Notes: generated from the letters alone by a model not told the origin. Positions 34,058-43,585 are shown, numbered from the stretch's first letter. The stretch: 64,000 bases of DNA from Shinella sp. WSJ-2 (GCF_003432075.1 NZ_QWBU01000004.1:372001-436000); one strand, 5' to 3'. Made by a program: numbers and translations.

Positions 34058-34530
34058 TCGAAAATCTCCATCAGCAGCGCTTCATAGCGGCCCTTGATCA
34101 GGGCCTGCCATTCCGCCTCATCGACAAGGTCGAGAACGTGGATCAGCACGGTCCGGCTCAGCGAATTGTATTCCAGCCAGGCGGTGCCCGGCGTGCTGGT
34201 GACCACGACGGCAAGCACGGCGAGCGCCGTCGGGTTCTGCAGGTCGAGCGGCACGGTGATGAAGCCGGACCGGAAGCGTCGCCCGCGCCCCGCGACCAGG
34301 ATCGAGGCGACGGCAATGTTCGAGCGAACGATATCGTAGAGCACGATGCCGACAAGCTTCGGCAGCAGATACCATTTCGGCATGCGCGGTTTTGCCGGTC
34401 GCAACGAGGCCATGCCCCAGGAGGCGAAGACGGCAACGACACTGCCGAGGATGAGGTGCCCGAGCGTGAAGCCGTTGAGAGCGAGCCACATGACAACGAG
34501 CGAGGCGCTAAGCAGCGGATAGGGCAGCAT
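34054..34530 (-). CDS. phaE: Multisubunit cation/proton antiporter subunit E (Pha/Mrp/Mnh)
   Basis: A 158-residue subunit with two membrane segments at the N-terminus ([35 protein letters not shown]) and a cytoplasmic domain with the conserved [32 protein letters not shown], typical of MrpE. I start at MLPYPLL, one base beyond the phaD stop and with GGGAGGG upstream; a longer frame extends 60 bases into phaD. Confidence 0.94.
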   Translation of the reverse strand: MLPYPLLSASLVVMWLALNGFTLGHLILGSVVAVFASWGMASLRPAKPRMPKWYLLPKLVGIVLYDIVRSNIAVASILVAGRGRRFRSGFITVPLDLQNPTALAVLAVVVTSTPGTAWLEYNSLSRTVLIHVLDLVDEAEWQALIKGRYEALLMEIFE

Positions 34531-34531
34531 G

Positions 34532-36175
34532 TCAGATCCCTCCCCCGCCATCCGGCCCGCTTGCCTCCGCGACACCGGCCCGACGCGCATTGATCACGGC
34601 ATCGATATAGGTGCGGGGCTGCTGCAGGTTGCGCACGGTCTCTTCCATGTAGTGCATCGCCGGGCCGGCCTTGATGGTGAGCGTCAGGGTCAGCGCAATC
34701 AGCAGCATGACCGGCGCCATTTCCATGACGAGCACCCGCGGCACCGTGCCCTCCATCGAGGCCCAGAAGGTACGGATGCCGGCACGCGTCATTGAGATCA
34801 GCGCGGCAAGGCCCGACAGAATGAGCAGGCCGACAATCCACCAGACGGAGGCCGGAACCGGCTGGTCCGCACTGGCGCCCATGCCGATCATGCCCGTCAG
34901 CATGGCGAATTTCGCGACGAAGCCGGAAAGCGGCGGCAGGCCCGACAGGAGGATGCCGCAGGCCGCGAAGCAGGTGCCGAGCACGGCGATGGTTCCCGGC
35001 ATGGTCACGCCGATCTCGACCTCCTGCTCCTCCTCGTCCGCATCGCCATAGGCTTCCATGGTGACGGCGAGAACCGAGGCGCCGGCGTCCTGACCTCGCT
35101 CAACAAGCTCGATCAGCATGAAGAAGGCGCCGATCGTCAGTGTGGAGCTGACCATATAGAAGAGCGCTCCGGCCGTGACCTCGCCATTGCTGAGGCCGAG
35201 CACCGCCAGAAGCGTGCCGGAGGAGACGAGCACCGAATAACTCGCCAGGCGGCCGAGCGCCTGCGAGGCGAGCACGCCGATCGTGCCGAAGGCGATCGTC
35301 GCCATGCCGCCATAGAGCAGCACGTTGAGGCCGAGGCCGGCGGATTCGCCCTGTCCGAAGACGAGCAGCGAGAGGCGCAGGATCACATAGATGCCGACCT
35401 TGCTCATGATGGCGAAGATGCCGGCGACCGGGGCGACTGCCGCGCTATAGGCGCCGGGCAGCCAGAAGTTCAGCGGCCACATGCCGGCCTTGATGAGGAA
35501 GACGACGCCGAGAATGGCCGCCCCCGCCTCGAGCAGCATGCGCCGCTCGCCCTCAATTTCGCCAATGCGTAGCGCGAGGTCGGCCATGTTGAGCGTGCCC
35601 GCCGAACCATAGATCGCGCTGACGCCGATCAGGAAGCAGAGCGCGGCGGCAAGATTGACGGCGATGTATTGCAGGCCCGCCTTGACGCGCATCGGGCCGG
35701 AGCCGTGCATCAGAAGTCCATAGGAGGCGGCGAGCATCACCTCGAAGAAGACGAAGAGATTGAAGAGGTCACCCGTCAGGAAGGCGCCGTTCAACCCCAT
35801 CAGCAGGAACTGGAACAGCGAGTGAAAATGCGCGCCGGCGGCGTGCCAGCGGGCGAGCGCGTAGACCAGTGCCGGAATGGCAAGGATCGCGGCGAGCACC
35901 AGCATCAATGCCGAGAGCCGGTCGACGACCAGCACGATGCCGAAGGGAGCCGGCCAGTTGCCGAGGAGATAGACGCCGTCGAAAGCTCCTGCGCCGCCGC
36001 CACCGTTGGCCAACCGGAAGAGGTTGATGGCGACGGCGGCGAGCGCCAGCGTTGAGACGACGCTGATCATGGCCTTGACGACGCGCTGGCGCTCGTCGAA
36101 GAACAGGAGCAGCGCGCCCGCGATCAGCGGAATGACAATGGGCGCTATGATGAGGTGTTGCTGCCAGCCGCTCAT
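34532..36175 (-). CDS. phaD: Multisubunit cation/proton antiporter subunit D (Pha/Mrp/Mnh)
   Basis: A 547-residue NuoM/N-like antiporter subunit with about 14 membrane segments. The conserved proton-channel region is visible as GDLFNLFVFFEVMLAASYGLLMHG, AAILGVVFLIKAGMWPLNFWLPGAYSAAVAPVAGIFAIMSKVGIYVILR. An acidic insertion between late segments (YGDADEEEQEVEIGV) is unusual in a membrane subunit and lies in a loop. It begins in an ATGA overlap with phaC. The complex exchanges Na+ or K+ for protons at alkaline pH. Confidence 0.95.
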   Translation of the reverse strand: MSGWQQHLIIAPIVIPLIAGALLLFFDERQRVVKAMISVVSTLALAAVAINLFRLANGGGGAGAFDGVYLLGNWPAPFGIVLVVDRLSALMLVLAAILAIPALVYALARWHAAGAHFHSLFQFLLMGLNGAFLTGDLFNLFVFFEVMLAASYGLLMHGSGPMRVKAGLQYIAVNLAAALCFLIGVSAIYGSAGTLNMADLALRIGEIEGERRMLLEAGAAILGVVFLIKAGMWPLNFWLPGAYSAAVAPVAGIFAIMSKVGIYVILRLSLLVFGQGESAGLGLNVLLYGGMATIAFGTIGVLASQALGRLASYSVLVSSGTLLAVLGLSNGEVTAGALFYMVSSTLTIGAFFMLIELVERGQDAGASVLAVTMEAYGDADEEEQEVEIGVTMPGTIAVLGTCFAACGILLSGLPPLSGFVAKFAMLTGMIGMGASADQPVPASVWWIVGLLILSGLAALISMTRAGIRTFWASMEGTVPRVLVMEMAPVMLLIALTLTLTIKAGPAMHYMEETVRNLQQPRTYIDAVINARRAGVAEASGPDGGGGI

Positions 36176-36510
36176 TTCGGCTGCTCCCTGCCGTCGACAT
36201 GGTCGGTGCCGGTCAGCCCGCGGGCAGCGAGCAGCACGACGAGGAACAGCGCCGTCGTCGCAAAGCCGATGACGATCGCCGTCAGCACCAGCGCCTGCGG
36301 CACTGGGTCCGTCAGCGTCGAGACGTCGACGCCTTCGCCAAGCAGCGGCGCGGCGTTGGATTTCACGCCGCCGACGCCGAAGATGAAGAGATTGACGGCA
36401 TAGGAAAGCAGCGACAGGCCGATGATGACCTGGTAGGTGCGCGGGCGCAGGATCAGCCAGACGCCCGAGCCGGTCATTATGCCGATACCGATTGCGAGAA
36501 CGAGTTCCAT
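36172..36510 (-). CDS. phaC: Multisubunit cation/proton antiporter subunit C (Pha/Mrp/Mnh)
   Basis: A 112-residue NuoK-like subunit with three membrane segments: MELVLAIGIGIMTGSGVWLIL, YQVIIGLSLLSYAVNLFIFGVG and PVPQALVLTAIVIGFATTALFLVVLL. DPVPQALVLTAIVI is the MrpC signature. Its ATG shares a base with the phaAB stop (TGATG), and its end overlaps phaD as ATGA. Confidence 0.95.
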   Translation of the reverse strand: MELVLAIGIGIMTGSGVWLILRPRTYQVIIGLSLLSYAVNLFIFGVGGVKSNAAPLLGEGVDVSTLTDPVPQALVLTAIVIGFATTALFLVVLLAARGLTGTDHVDGREQPK

Positions 36511-39428
36511 CAGTTTTCCTCCGCCTTGGGGGCGTCGAGACCGCGGACCCGATGCATGCGTACGGATTGGTGGGCGAGCGCGATGAGGATCAGCACCGTC
36601 GCGCCGACGACGAGCGAAAAGACGCCGAGATCGAAGAGCAGCGCGCTAGCGGCCGGCACCTTGCCGATGAACGGCACCTCTATGTATTGCGAATGGGTGG
36701 TCAGGAACGGATAGCCGAGCAGCCACGCACCCATGCCGGTGGCCGCCGCCATGATAAGGCCGAAGCCCATCCAGCGGAGCGGCAGGATGCGCAGCCGATC
36801 CTCCGCCCAGCGCACGCCGCCCGCCAGATATTGCAGCAGGAAGGCGATTGCCATGGTGATGCCGGCAGCAAAACCGCCGCCCGGCAGGTCATGGCCACGC
36901 AGGAAGAGATAGACCGCGAAGGTCGCAATGACCGGGAACATCCACTGCATGATGACCGAGGGTACGAGCAGGTAGTCGCGCACCGTATCGCCCGCCGAAC
37001 GCTCGGGGCGCTCCGCATCGAAAGCGTTCTGGATGCGCTGCTGCTCGGGTTTTTCGATACTATCAGGCGCCGGGCGGAAACGGCGCAGCAGTGCAAAGAC
37101 CGTCAGCGCCACGATGGCCAGCACCGCGATCTCACCCATTGTGTCAAAGCCACGGAAATCAACGAGGATGACGTTGACGACATTGCGCCCGCCGCCTTCG
37201 CTATAGGCCTTGTCGAGGAAGTAGCTGGCGATCGCATCCGGCACCGGCTGTGTCATGATGGCGTAGGAAAACAGGAACATGCCGAAGCCGCAGGAAATCG
37301 CGAGCAGGAAGTCGCGGAAGCGACGGCTGCGCGCAGAAAACGACACGGAGTTATCGACCTTCTCCGAACGCTTCGGTAGCCAGCGCAGGCCAAGGAGCAG
37401 GAGAACCGTCGTGACGATCTCGACGACAAGCTGGGTGATGGCAAGGTCGGGCGCCGACAGCCAGACGAAGGTGATGCAGGTCGTGATACCGGCACCGCCA
37501 AGCAGGACCAGGGCCGCAAGGCGGTGATACTTCGCCTGATAGGCCGCGCCCAGCGCACAGAACGCGCCGATAGCCCAGACGGCGGCGAAGATCGGATCGA
37601 CATCCTTGAAGGCCAGCGGCTTCGGCGAGAAGCCCGCAAGATAGAGCGAGACGGCTCCGGCCAGGAAGCCCGCGGCGGCGACGAGGCGCAGCTGCGGCTG
37701 GAGGTGGCGCGTGCCGAGATTGCTTTCCAGCCAGCGCGCCCATTTCCAGGAGACGGTGACGAGGACGCGTTCGAAGATGCGCTGGCCGCCGAGATGCCGG
37801 AAGAGCGGCGGCCCGTTGTCGCATTTGGCGAGATAGTCCTTCATCACGACATAGAGCGCCGCGCCCCCGACGAGCGCGATGAGGCTCATGATCAGCGGCG
37901 TATTGATGCCGTGCCAGATGGCAAGGCTGTATTCCGGCGTACGGTCGCCGAGCACCGAAATGACGGCGGAATGCAGGAACGGGCCTATCGACAGGCTCGG
38001 AATGATGCCGACGACGAGGCAGGCCAGCACGAGGAACTCGATCGGGAAACGCATCCAGTGCGGCGGCTCGTGCGGCTTGGGCTTCGGCAGATCGGTCGGC
38101 GGCGGACCGAAGAAGACCATGTGGATGAAGCGCAGCGAATAGGCGACGGAGAACGCGCCGGCCAGTGTGGCGACATAGGGCAGGATGCGGTCGAGCACGG
38201 AATCGGCATGCGTCTCCACGGCTTCTGCGAAGAACATTTCCTTGGAAATGAAGCCGTTGAGCAGTGGCACGCCGGCCATCGCGGCACTCGCCACCATCGC
38301 GAGCGTTCCCGTTATCGGCAGGTATTTGAGAAGCCCGCTCAATCGTCGCATATCGCGTGTGCCGGTCTCGTGGTCGATGATGCCGGCGGCCATGAAGAGC
38401 GAGGCCTTGAACGTTGCATGGTTCATCATGTGGAAGATCGCCGCGACCGCCGCGAGTGGGCTGCCAAGGCTGAGCAGCGTGGTGATAAGGCCGAGGTGGC
38501 TGATCGTCGAATAGGCGAGCAAGCCCTTCAGGTCCTGCTGGAACATCGCGAAATAGGCACCGAGGATCAGCGTGCTGATGCCGGCGATGCCGACCAGCAT
38601 GAACCATTCATACGTGCCCGACAGCGCCGGCCAGAACCGCACCAGCAGGAAGACGCCGGCCTTCACCATGGTCGCGGAATGCAGGTAGGCAGAGACGGGT
38701 GTGGGGGCCGCCATGGCGTTCGGCAGCCAGAAATGGAACGGCACCTGGGCGCTTTTGGTCAGCGCGCCGATGAGGATGAGCACGAGCGCCGTAAGGTAGA
38801 GCGGATGCGCCTTGATCAGGTCACCCGAGGCCAGCACGACATCGAGATCGTAGCTGCCGACGATATGGCCGAGCACCAGCAGGCCGGCGAGCAGGCAGAA
38901 GCCGCCGATGCCGGTGATGGTGAGCGCCATGCGCGCGCCGTCACGGGCGGCGGCATTGTTGTGCCAGTAGCTGATCAGCAGGAACGAGAAGATGCTGGTG
39001 AGTTCCCAGAACACCGACAGCAGGATAATGTTGCCCGAGAGCACGATGCCGAGCATCGAGCCCATGAAGGCAAGCAGAAACGAGAAGAAGCGCGGAACCG
39101 GATCCTCCTCGGACATGTAGTAGCGCGCATAGAGAACGACGAGGAAACCGATGCCTGTGACGAGCATCGCAAAGAGCCAGGCGAACCCATCCATTCGCAG
39201 CGTCACATTCAGCCCGAGCTGCGGCAGCCATTCGAGGTCGAGTCGCACCTTGCCGCCATCGCGCACCGAGGGATAGAGCACCGCCGTCAGCACGAGGGCG
39301 ACGAAGGTCACGGCGCCCGCCATACGTGCGGCAAGGACGCGCGAATCGGTCCTCAGCAGAACGACCGCAGCCAGGCTTCCCACGAATGGAAGGCAGACCA
39401 GCAGGACGAGAATCATTTCACCTGTCAT
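36510..39428 (-). CDS. phaAB: Multisubunit cation/proton antiporter fused subunits A and B (Pha/Mrp/Mnh)
   Basis: A 972-residue protein joining MrpA and MrpB. The first roughly 770 residues are the NuoL-like MrpA part with the proton-path elements SVFWELTSIFSFLLISYWHNN, ALTKSAQVPFHFWLPNAMAAPTPVSAYLHSATMVKAGVFLL (split across helices 7-8), MMNHATFKASLFMAAGIIDHE and the MrpA C-terminal domain. From about residue 800 the MrpB part follows (LLVPSVIMQWMFPVIATFAVYLFLRGHDLPGGGFAAGI). Fused A-B is the usual arrangement of rhizobial pha operons, known for K+ efflux and pH adaptation. An ATG 12 bases into the frame, after AGGTGA, is an alternative start. It leads the operon. Confidence 0.95.
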   Translation of the reverse strand: MTGEMILVLLVCLPFVGSLAAVVLLRTDSRVLAARMAGAVTFVALVLTAVLYPSVRDGGKVRLDLEWLPQLGLNVTLRMDGFAWLFAMLVTGIGFLVVLYARYYMSEEDPVPRFFSFLLAFMGSMLGIVLSGNIILLSVFWELTSIFSFLLISYWHNNAAARDGARMALTITGIGGFCLLAGLLVLGHIVGSYDLDVVLASGDLIKAHPLYLTALVLILIGALTKSAQVPFHFWLPNAMAAPTPVSAYLHSATMVKAGVFLLVRFWPALSGTYEWFMLVGIAGISTLILGAYFAMFQQDLKGLLAYSTISHLGLITTLLSLGSPLAAVAAIFHMMNHATFKASLFMAAGIIDHETGTRDMRRLSGLLKYLPITGTLAMVASAAMAGVPLLNGFISKEMFFAEAVETHADSVLDRILPYVATLAGAFSVAYSLRFIHMVFFGPPPTDLPKPKPHEPPHWMRFPIEFLVLACLVVGIIPSLSIGPFLHSAVISVLGDRTPEYSLAIWHGINTPLIMSLIALVGGAALYVVMKDYLAKCDNGPPLFRHLGGQRIFERVLVTVSWKWARWLESNLGTRHLQPQLRLVAAAGFLAGAVSLYLAGFSPKPLAFKDVDPIFAAVWAIGAFCALGAAYQAKYHRLAALVLLGGAGITTCITFVWLSAPDLAITQLVVEIVTTVLLLLGLRWLPKRSEKVDNSVSFSARSRRFRDFLLAISCGFGMFLFSYAIMTQPVPDAIASYFLDKAYSEGGGRNVVNVILVDFRGFDTMGEIAVLAIVALTVFALLRRFRPAPDSIEKPEQQRIQNAFDAERPERSAGDTVRDYLLVPSVIMQWMFPVIATFAVYLFLRGHDLPGGGFAAGITMAIAFLLQYLAGGVRWAEDRLRILPLRWMGFGLIMAAATGMGAWLLGYPFLTTHSQYIEVPFIGKVPAASALLFDLGVFSLVVGATVLILIALAHQSVRMHRVRGLDAPKAEEN

Positions 39429-39528
39429 CGTTTGATCGATCGCTTTCGAACGTCAGAGCATCTCTACAATGCCGTCAACCGGCATCATCGGAAAGCCGCA
39501 CGACCGATGTCACTGATCGATACGGCCG

Positions 39529-39915
39529 TCAGGCGAAAACCATAGGAGGCGCACGCGCCCCCCGTGTCTCGATAGCGCTCCTGCCGGCTCCGCTGGGCGG
39601 AACCGTGGCAACGGCAATACTCTCCACAGACTTCGAGCGATGCGCCAAGGCGCCCGGCGGACAGTCAAAATCGATGCCCTTTGTCGACACGGGAGCAACC
39701 TTGACGGCGCTGCTACGCTTGCGGCAATCCCGCTCACTCGTGGAAGAAACGTAACCCGCCGGCTTCTGCGTGCCATAACGAAGCACTTTCGCAGCGCTGC
39801 TTGCGGCAGATGGCGCCGGCAGCGTGGTTATCAACAGAAGAAGGCAGGTGAACGCTGTGCAAAAGAGGCCGAGAGCCCGACGAACCGGTCGATGCTGCTG
39901 CCATGTTGCTGTCAA
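39529..39915 (-). CDS. Small secreted hypothetical protein (uncertain)
   Basis: A 128-codon frame whose N-terminus looks like a signal peptide: basic WQQHRPVRRALG, hydrophobic LFCTAFTCLLLLITTL, then PAPSAASSAA. The rest is Ser/Ala/basic with two cysteines (ERDCRKR and DFDCPPG) and no known domain. The only available start is a TTG with AGGG 4 bases upstream. It lies 100 bases upstream of the phaAB start on the same strand. The signal-peptide pattern argues for a real gene; the unusual start and lack of family argue against. Confidence 0.42.
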   Translation of the reverse strand: MTATWQQHRPVRRALGLFCTAFTCLLLLITTLPAPSAASSAAKVLRYGTQKPAGYVSSTSERDCRKRSSAVKVAPVSTKGIDFDCPPGALAHRSKSVESIAVATVPPSGAGRSAIETRGARAPPMVFA

Positions 39916-40310
39916 ACGCCCTGCCTCTCGATGCCGTTGTCCAGGTTGAATATTCTCTTATCCGGACAATACGTTGGCGGGATCGGCACTGTCCACCCGC
40001 AAGGGAAAACTTTTGCGAGATTCCGGCGATTTATCGGCTTTCGCGCAAGGATTTCCTTGACCATTCCTCTTGCGGGAAAGGTTGTCGCGGGTTGCGCGCC
40101 TTGATGCCCCTCGCCTTTGGGCGCATTCTATCGGTGCGAATCGCATGTAACAGCCCTGCTCCGCAAGGCTTACGCCCGGGAGCGAAAGGTGCGTCGAATA
40201 TCTGGACCTGCCAATGATTGGCCGTCCAGCGAGTTCCGTGTTCCGGTTTCTGCCCGCATTGCCGCAGGATTCCGGCACGGCATCAGTTCACTCTCAAACG
40301 GGGATACGCG
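39916..40310. other. 395-base region without a recognisable gene
   Basis: Only short overlapping frames without ribosome binding sites occur here. Base composition is lower in GC than the flanks, and stretches such as TTGAATATTCTCTTATCC near 39945-39962 could serve as promoter for the leftward secreted-protein gene. I see no RNA gene, no T-run terminator and no repeat. The promoter of the DUF2934 gene should be at the right end. Confidence 0.4.
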
Positions 40311-40628
40311 ATGACGGATGCACGCAAGGAATGGATTAGCAAACGAGCCTATTCGATCTGGGAAGAGGCCGGCCGGCCCCATGGCCAAGACAATGAGCAT
40401 TGGGAACAGGCCGTGCGTGAGCGCGACGAATTCGAACGGGTGGCCCTCGTGCCGGAGACCACGCCCGCGAAATCGGCAAAAAAGCCGTTAATCCAGATTT
40501 CAAAGGGCAAAGACGCCGAGGCGGCGAAGCCGAAGAAGAAAACGGCGAACGGCGAAAAACCGGCCGCAGCCGCCAAGGCGGTCGCGAAAACGAAATCCGT
40601 CAAGGCGGTAAACAGCAAGCCGATCTGA
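40311..40628 (+). CDS. DUF2934-domain protein
   Basis: A 105-residue protein. The first 40 residues (KEWISKRAYSIWEEAGRPHGQDNEHWEQA) are the DUF2934 motif, common in small rhizobial proteins and of unknown function. The remainder is a Lys/Ala-rich tail (KKPLIQISKGK..., then repeated AKKK/AAK-like runs) that may bind nucleic acid or act as a histone-H1-like tail; that is inference. GGGGA precedes the ATG. Its stop abuts the stop of the convergent GshB-like gene. This type is often stress-induced in alphaproteobacteria, which I cannot test here. Confidence 0.8.
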   Translation: MTDARKEWISKRAYSIWEEAGRPHGQDNEHWEQAVRERDEFERVALVPETTPAKSAKKPLIQISKGKDAEAAKPKKKTANGEKPAAAAKAVAKTKSVKAVNSKPI

Positions 40629-41675
40629 TCAGAGTGTCGCCAGGATTCTGTTGGCGATCGCGCCCGCATAGGCGTCGCGCTGGGTGACCTTGTTCTCCAG
40701 CGCGGCGATGACGTTTTCGGAGAAATCCACGCCGTAGAGGTCAAACATCGAATTCAGCCCACCGGGCGTGAAGACGTTGATCTCCAGGATCTTGTCGCCG
40801 ACGATATCAAGGCCGACGAGAAACATGCCGTCCTCCACCAGTTTCGGCCGCACCATCTCGGCAATCGCCAGGATTTCCGGTGTTATCTCCACCTTCACCG
40901 CTGTTCCGGCGGCGTGGATGTTCGAACGCACCTCGCCCTTGGCTGGCACGCGGCGGATTGCGGCATAGGTGCCGTCCCTCTCCAGCGGACGGCCGTTCAT
41001 CAGAAAGAGGCGAATGTCGCCCTCGGTCGCCGCCGCCAGATAGTTCTGCGCGATCAGGTAGCCCTCGCCGCTGACCGCTTCGAAAATCTGGTTCAGGTTG
41101 GCCTCGTCGGGCGAGCCGATCTTGAAGACATTCTTGCCGCCCGAGCCCTGGAGAGGCTTCATGATCACGCCCTCCTTGTGCAGGTCGATGAAGCCGCGGA
41201 TCTCCTCGATGCTCTTGGAGATCAGCGTCTGCGGCCGGACAGCCTGCGGGAATCCCTGAAAATAGAGTTTGTTTTGCGCAAGCGAGAGACCATCGGGATC
41301 GTTGACGACGAGCGTGCCGCGCGCGGCGGCAAGTCGCCCGAACATCGCCCCGACATGCGCCGCCCAGGGGCGTCCGTCCGCGTCGAGCGACGGATCGTTG
41401 CGCAGGAAGAGCACATCGACCGCGGAGACATCCATCGTCTCGACCGTCGCTTCGTCGCCCTGGAGGGCAGCGTGGAAACTCTCGGCCTTCTTATAGCGTT
41501 TGCCGGGCAGCACGCGGCCGCGCACCGAAAGGCTGTCATCGGCCCGCAGCACGAAATCGCCGGGTGTCAGGTAGCAAATGTCGTGGCCGCGCGCGAGTGC
41601 GGCCATGGCAAGAGACGTCGTGGTGAAGGTCGGGGTCTCGTCTTCGATCGAATTGACGAAAAAGGCGATACGCAT
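40629..41675 (-). CDS. GshB-like ATP-grasp ligase
   Basis: A 348-residue protein of the prokaryotic glutathione synthetase superfamily. The N-terminal segment MRIAFFVNSIEDETPTFTTTSLAMAALARGHDICYLTP and DVLFLRNDP are the GSHase substrate domain. The ATP-grasp part has EGVIMKPLQGSGGKNVFKI, EGDIRLFLMNGRPLER, GEVRSNIHAAGTA, FLVGLDIVGDKILEINVFTPGG. These hold the ATP lysine and the Mg-binding acidic and Asn residues. The ATG has GAGGAG upstream; the longer frame reaches into the metallopeptidase gene. It is not necessarily the housekeeping GshB: it ends an operon with a QEGLA metallopeptidase and an N-formylglutamate amidohydrolase, suggesting a dedicated peptide or amide ligation. Confidence 0.87.
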   Translation of the reverse strand: MRIAFFVNSIEDETPTFTTTSLAMAALARGHDICYLTPGDFVLRADDSLSVRGRVLPGKRYKKAESFHAALQGDEATVETMDVSAVDVLFLRNDPSLDADGRPWAAHVGAMFGRLAAARGTLVVNDPDGLSLAQNKLYFQGFPQAVRPQTLISKSIEEIRGFIDLHKEGVIMKPLQGSGGKNVFKIGSPDEANLNQIFEAVSGEGYLIAQNYLAAATEGDIRLFLMNGRPLERDGTYAAIRRVPAKGEVRSNIHAAGTAVKVEITPEILAIAEMVRPKLVEDGMFLVGLDIVGDKILEINVFTPGGLNSMFDLYGVDFSENVIAALENKVTQRDAYAGAIANRILATL

Positions 41676-41686
41676 GGTAGCTCTCC

Positions 41687-43585
41687 TCAAGCTTCGAGCA
41701 TGGCAAGGGGGGTCAGTCCGGCTCGGGCGCGCTCCAGCCTTGCACGCCCGCGTTCGGTTTCCAGACACAGCGGACGAAGGACCGGTGCCTTCAACAGGCC
41801 GCGGGCACCCAGCTCCTCCATCACACCGAAATCTGCGGCGGAAATTTTGCCCATCCAGAACGGATCAAGCGCGCCGCCGCCCTTCAGGTGACTGAGCAGC
41901 GAGAGCAATCCGCGCAGATAGATCGCGTCCTTCGCCAGCCCGCCGCCGCGAAAAACGCGGAGTAGCAGGCCGAACGCGGTTTCCGCATCGATATCGTAGC
42001 GCCCCGTCAGAAACCGGAAACTCTCCACGAAGGATGCGCCCGCCAGCATCAGATTACATCCGACGACGCGGGCCGCGAGCAGCCGCAACCGTTCGGGCGT
42101 AAAGCCTCCGGCCAGGAACTCGGCGAAGACCGCCAACCCCTCCTGCATGCCCTCGTAGCCGGCAAGGCCGGTGCGGAATACGCGCAGCCCCTGCGCCGAA
42201 CCATTGAAATAGGTGAGAAGGTGCACGCCGACCTCATGGCTGAGAAGGGCATCGACGCGATGGCGCATCATGCGCGTGCGGCGAGAAATGAGGAGCCGCG
42301 GTCCGGACACCAGAAGGCCGGGTGGCACGTCATCGCGCAGCTCGATCGCCGCGTCGAAACCATCATGGCGCCGCTGGTAATCTGACATCATCGTGCGCGC
42401 CCGATGCTCGACGAAAAAACAGTCGACCACCTCGTCGTCGTCAGGTTTGAGCGCCGGCACGCGCCGCGCCTCCCCGGCCCCATCGAGAACTGCCTGCGCT
42501 GCGTTTAGCAGCGAGGGCTCGACGGGCCCATAGAGGGCGCGGCCGAATTCGACGAAGCGCGCCTTCTCCCGGTGGCCGATGAGGGTGAGCTGCAAGTCGA
42601 GTTCCTGCTGCTTTTCACGATAGATTTGGTGAAGGACGGGGTCTTCGAGGCGGTCGAGCGAAATGGCATAGAGCCGGCGCTTTTCCCGCTCCACCAGCAG
42701 GCTCAGTGGCCGATAGAGAAAGCGCGGCGGCTTGTCATAACGGTTCGCCTTGAACTCCTGCCAGGCCGCACTCGCATTGATCGGCGTCACGCAGAGCAGG
42801 AAATCGAAACTGGAGGCGACGTCGTCCATGCCCCGATCGGCGCGCTCCACCGCGTCGATAAAGGCCTTTCGGCCAAACGCGCGGTAGGTGACGGGCTTGG
42901 GAAAACCATCGGCCTCGAGAAAGGCGGCGACGGCACGCAGGCCGGCATCGAGGAAGTTGTCAATGAGGCGCTCGCGCAGGTCCGGATAGGTCTCCTCCGA
43001 TCCGGTGACGCGATAGATCGGCGCAAAACGCAGGGTGACGAGCGGCAGGCGCAATTTCAGAAGTTCCGGCCGGGCGCAGGGATCCTCCTGCGCCGCACAG
43101 AGATCGATATGCGGCGTGCGGAACCGCGCTTCGAAGGCCTTCACCGCCGCCTCGAAGGCCTTCACCGCGCGGTCAGCCGCCAAGCCGCGTGTCGCCGAAA
43201 GGGTCACTTCGAAGGGCTGCAGAAAGGGCGCGTCATCGCAGAGCAGCCGGTCGCGCTCGAGTTCGTCGATATCGATCAGCAGGAACGTGCCGAATGTCTT
43301 GCGCAGGACGGCGGCGATCGGTGCGATCAGCTCGACGGCGTCCTCGATACTGGTCGTGAGAAGATAGGAGGCATTGGCGCTCGCCACCTCGCGCGCCACG
43401 ACATGCCGCTCGGGATCTCCGACATGAACGCAGAGGAAAGGCTGCGGCCGGTCGATATGCAAACGCCCGCCATCGAACTCACGGCGCACTGGCTTTCCGG
43501 CCTCCAGCGCCGCGATGACGTCCTCGACAAGGGTCTTTTCCTTGTTTTTCGTGCGCGGCTTGCGCGCCGCTCTCGCTGGGGTCAT
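41687..43585 (-). CDS. QEGLA-motif metallopeptidase-like protein (DUF1704/MATCAP family)
   Basis: A 632-residue soluble protein. The C-terminal third holds a gluzincin-type active site: HEVGVH at residues 450-455 and the third ligand in MQEGLAVFAEF about 30 residues later. Bacterial members are annotated as flavohemoglobin expression-modulating QEGLA proteins. The same domain in animals (MATCAP/KIAA0895) is a tubulin tyrosine carboxypeptidase, so a peptidase removing a C-terminal residue is plausible. The N-terminal half (PFLCVHVGDPERHVVAREVASANASYLL) is a separate domain of unknown role. It is joined to the amidohydrolase by an ATGA overlap and to the GshB-like ligase by an 11-base gap. The zinc motif is complete, so it is probably an active enzyme. 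Confidence 0.87.
   Translation of the reverse strand: MTPARAARKPRTKNKEKTLVEDVIAALEAGKPVRREFDGGRLHIDRPQPFLCVHVGDPERHVVAREVASANASYLLTTSIEDAVELIAPIAAVLRKTFGTFLLIDIDELERDRLLCDDAPFLQPFEVTLSATRGLAADRAVKAFEAAVKAFEARFRTPHIDLCAAQEDPCARPELLKLRLPLVTLRFAPIYRVTGSEETYPDLRERLIDNFLDAGLRAVAAFLEADGFPKPVTYRAFGRKAFIDAVERADRGMDDVASSFDFLLCVTPINASAAWQEFKANRYDKPPRFLYRPLSLLVEREKRRLYAISLDRLEDPVLHQIYREKQQELDLQLTLIGHREKARFVEFGRALYGPVEPSLLNAAQAVLDGAGEARRVPALKPDDDEVVDCFFVEHRARTMMSDYQRRHDGFDAAIELRDDVPPGLLVSGPRLLISRRTRMMRHRVDALLSHEVGVHLLTYFNGSAQGLRVFRTGLAGYEGMQEGLAVFAEFLAGGFTPERLRLLAARVVGCNLMLAGASFVESFRFLTGRYDIDAETAFGLLLRVFRGGGLAKDAIYLRGLLSLLSHLKGGGALDPFWMGKISAADFGVMEELGARGLLKAPVLRPLCLETERGRARLERARAGLTPLAMLEA

Noticed and set aside
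37524-39545. A 673-codon plus-strand frame opposite phaAB
   Set aside because: Composition is repetitive and charged (Glu/Arg/His runs) with no membrane or enzymatic motif; phaAB on the other strand is certain.
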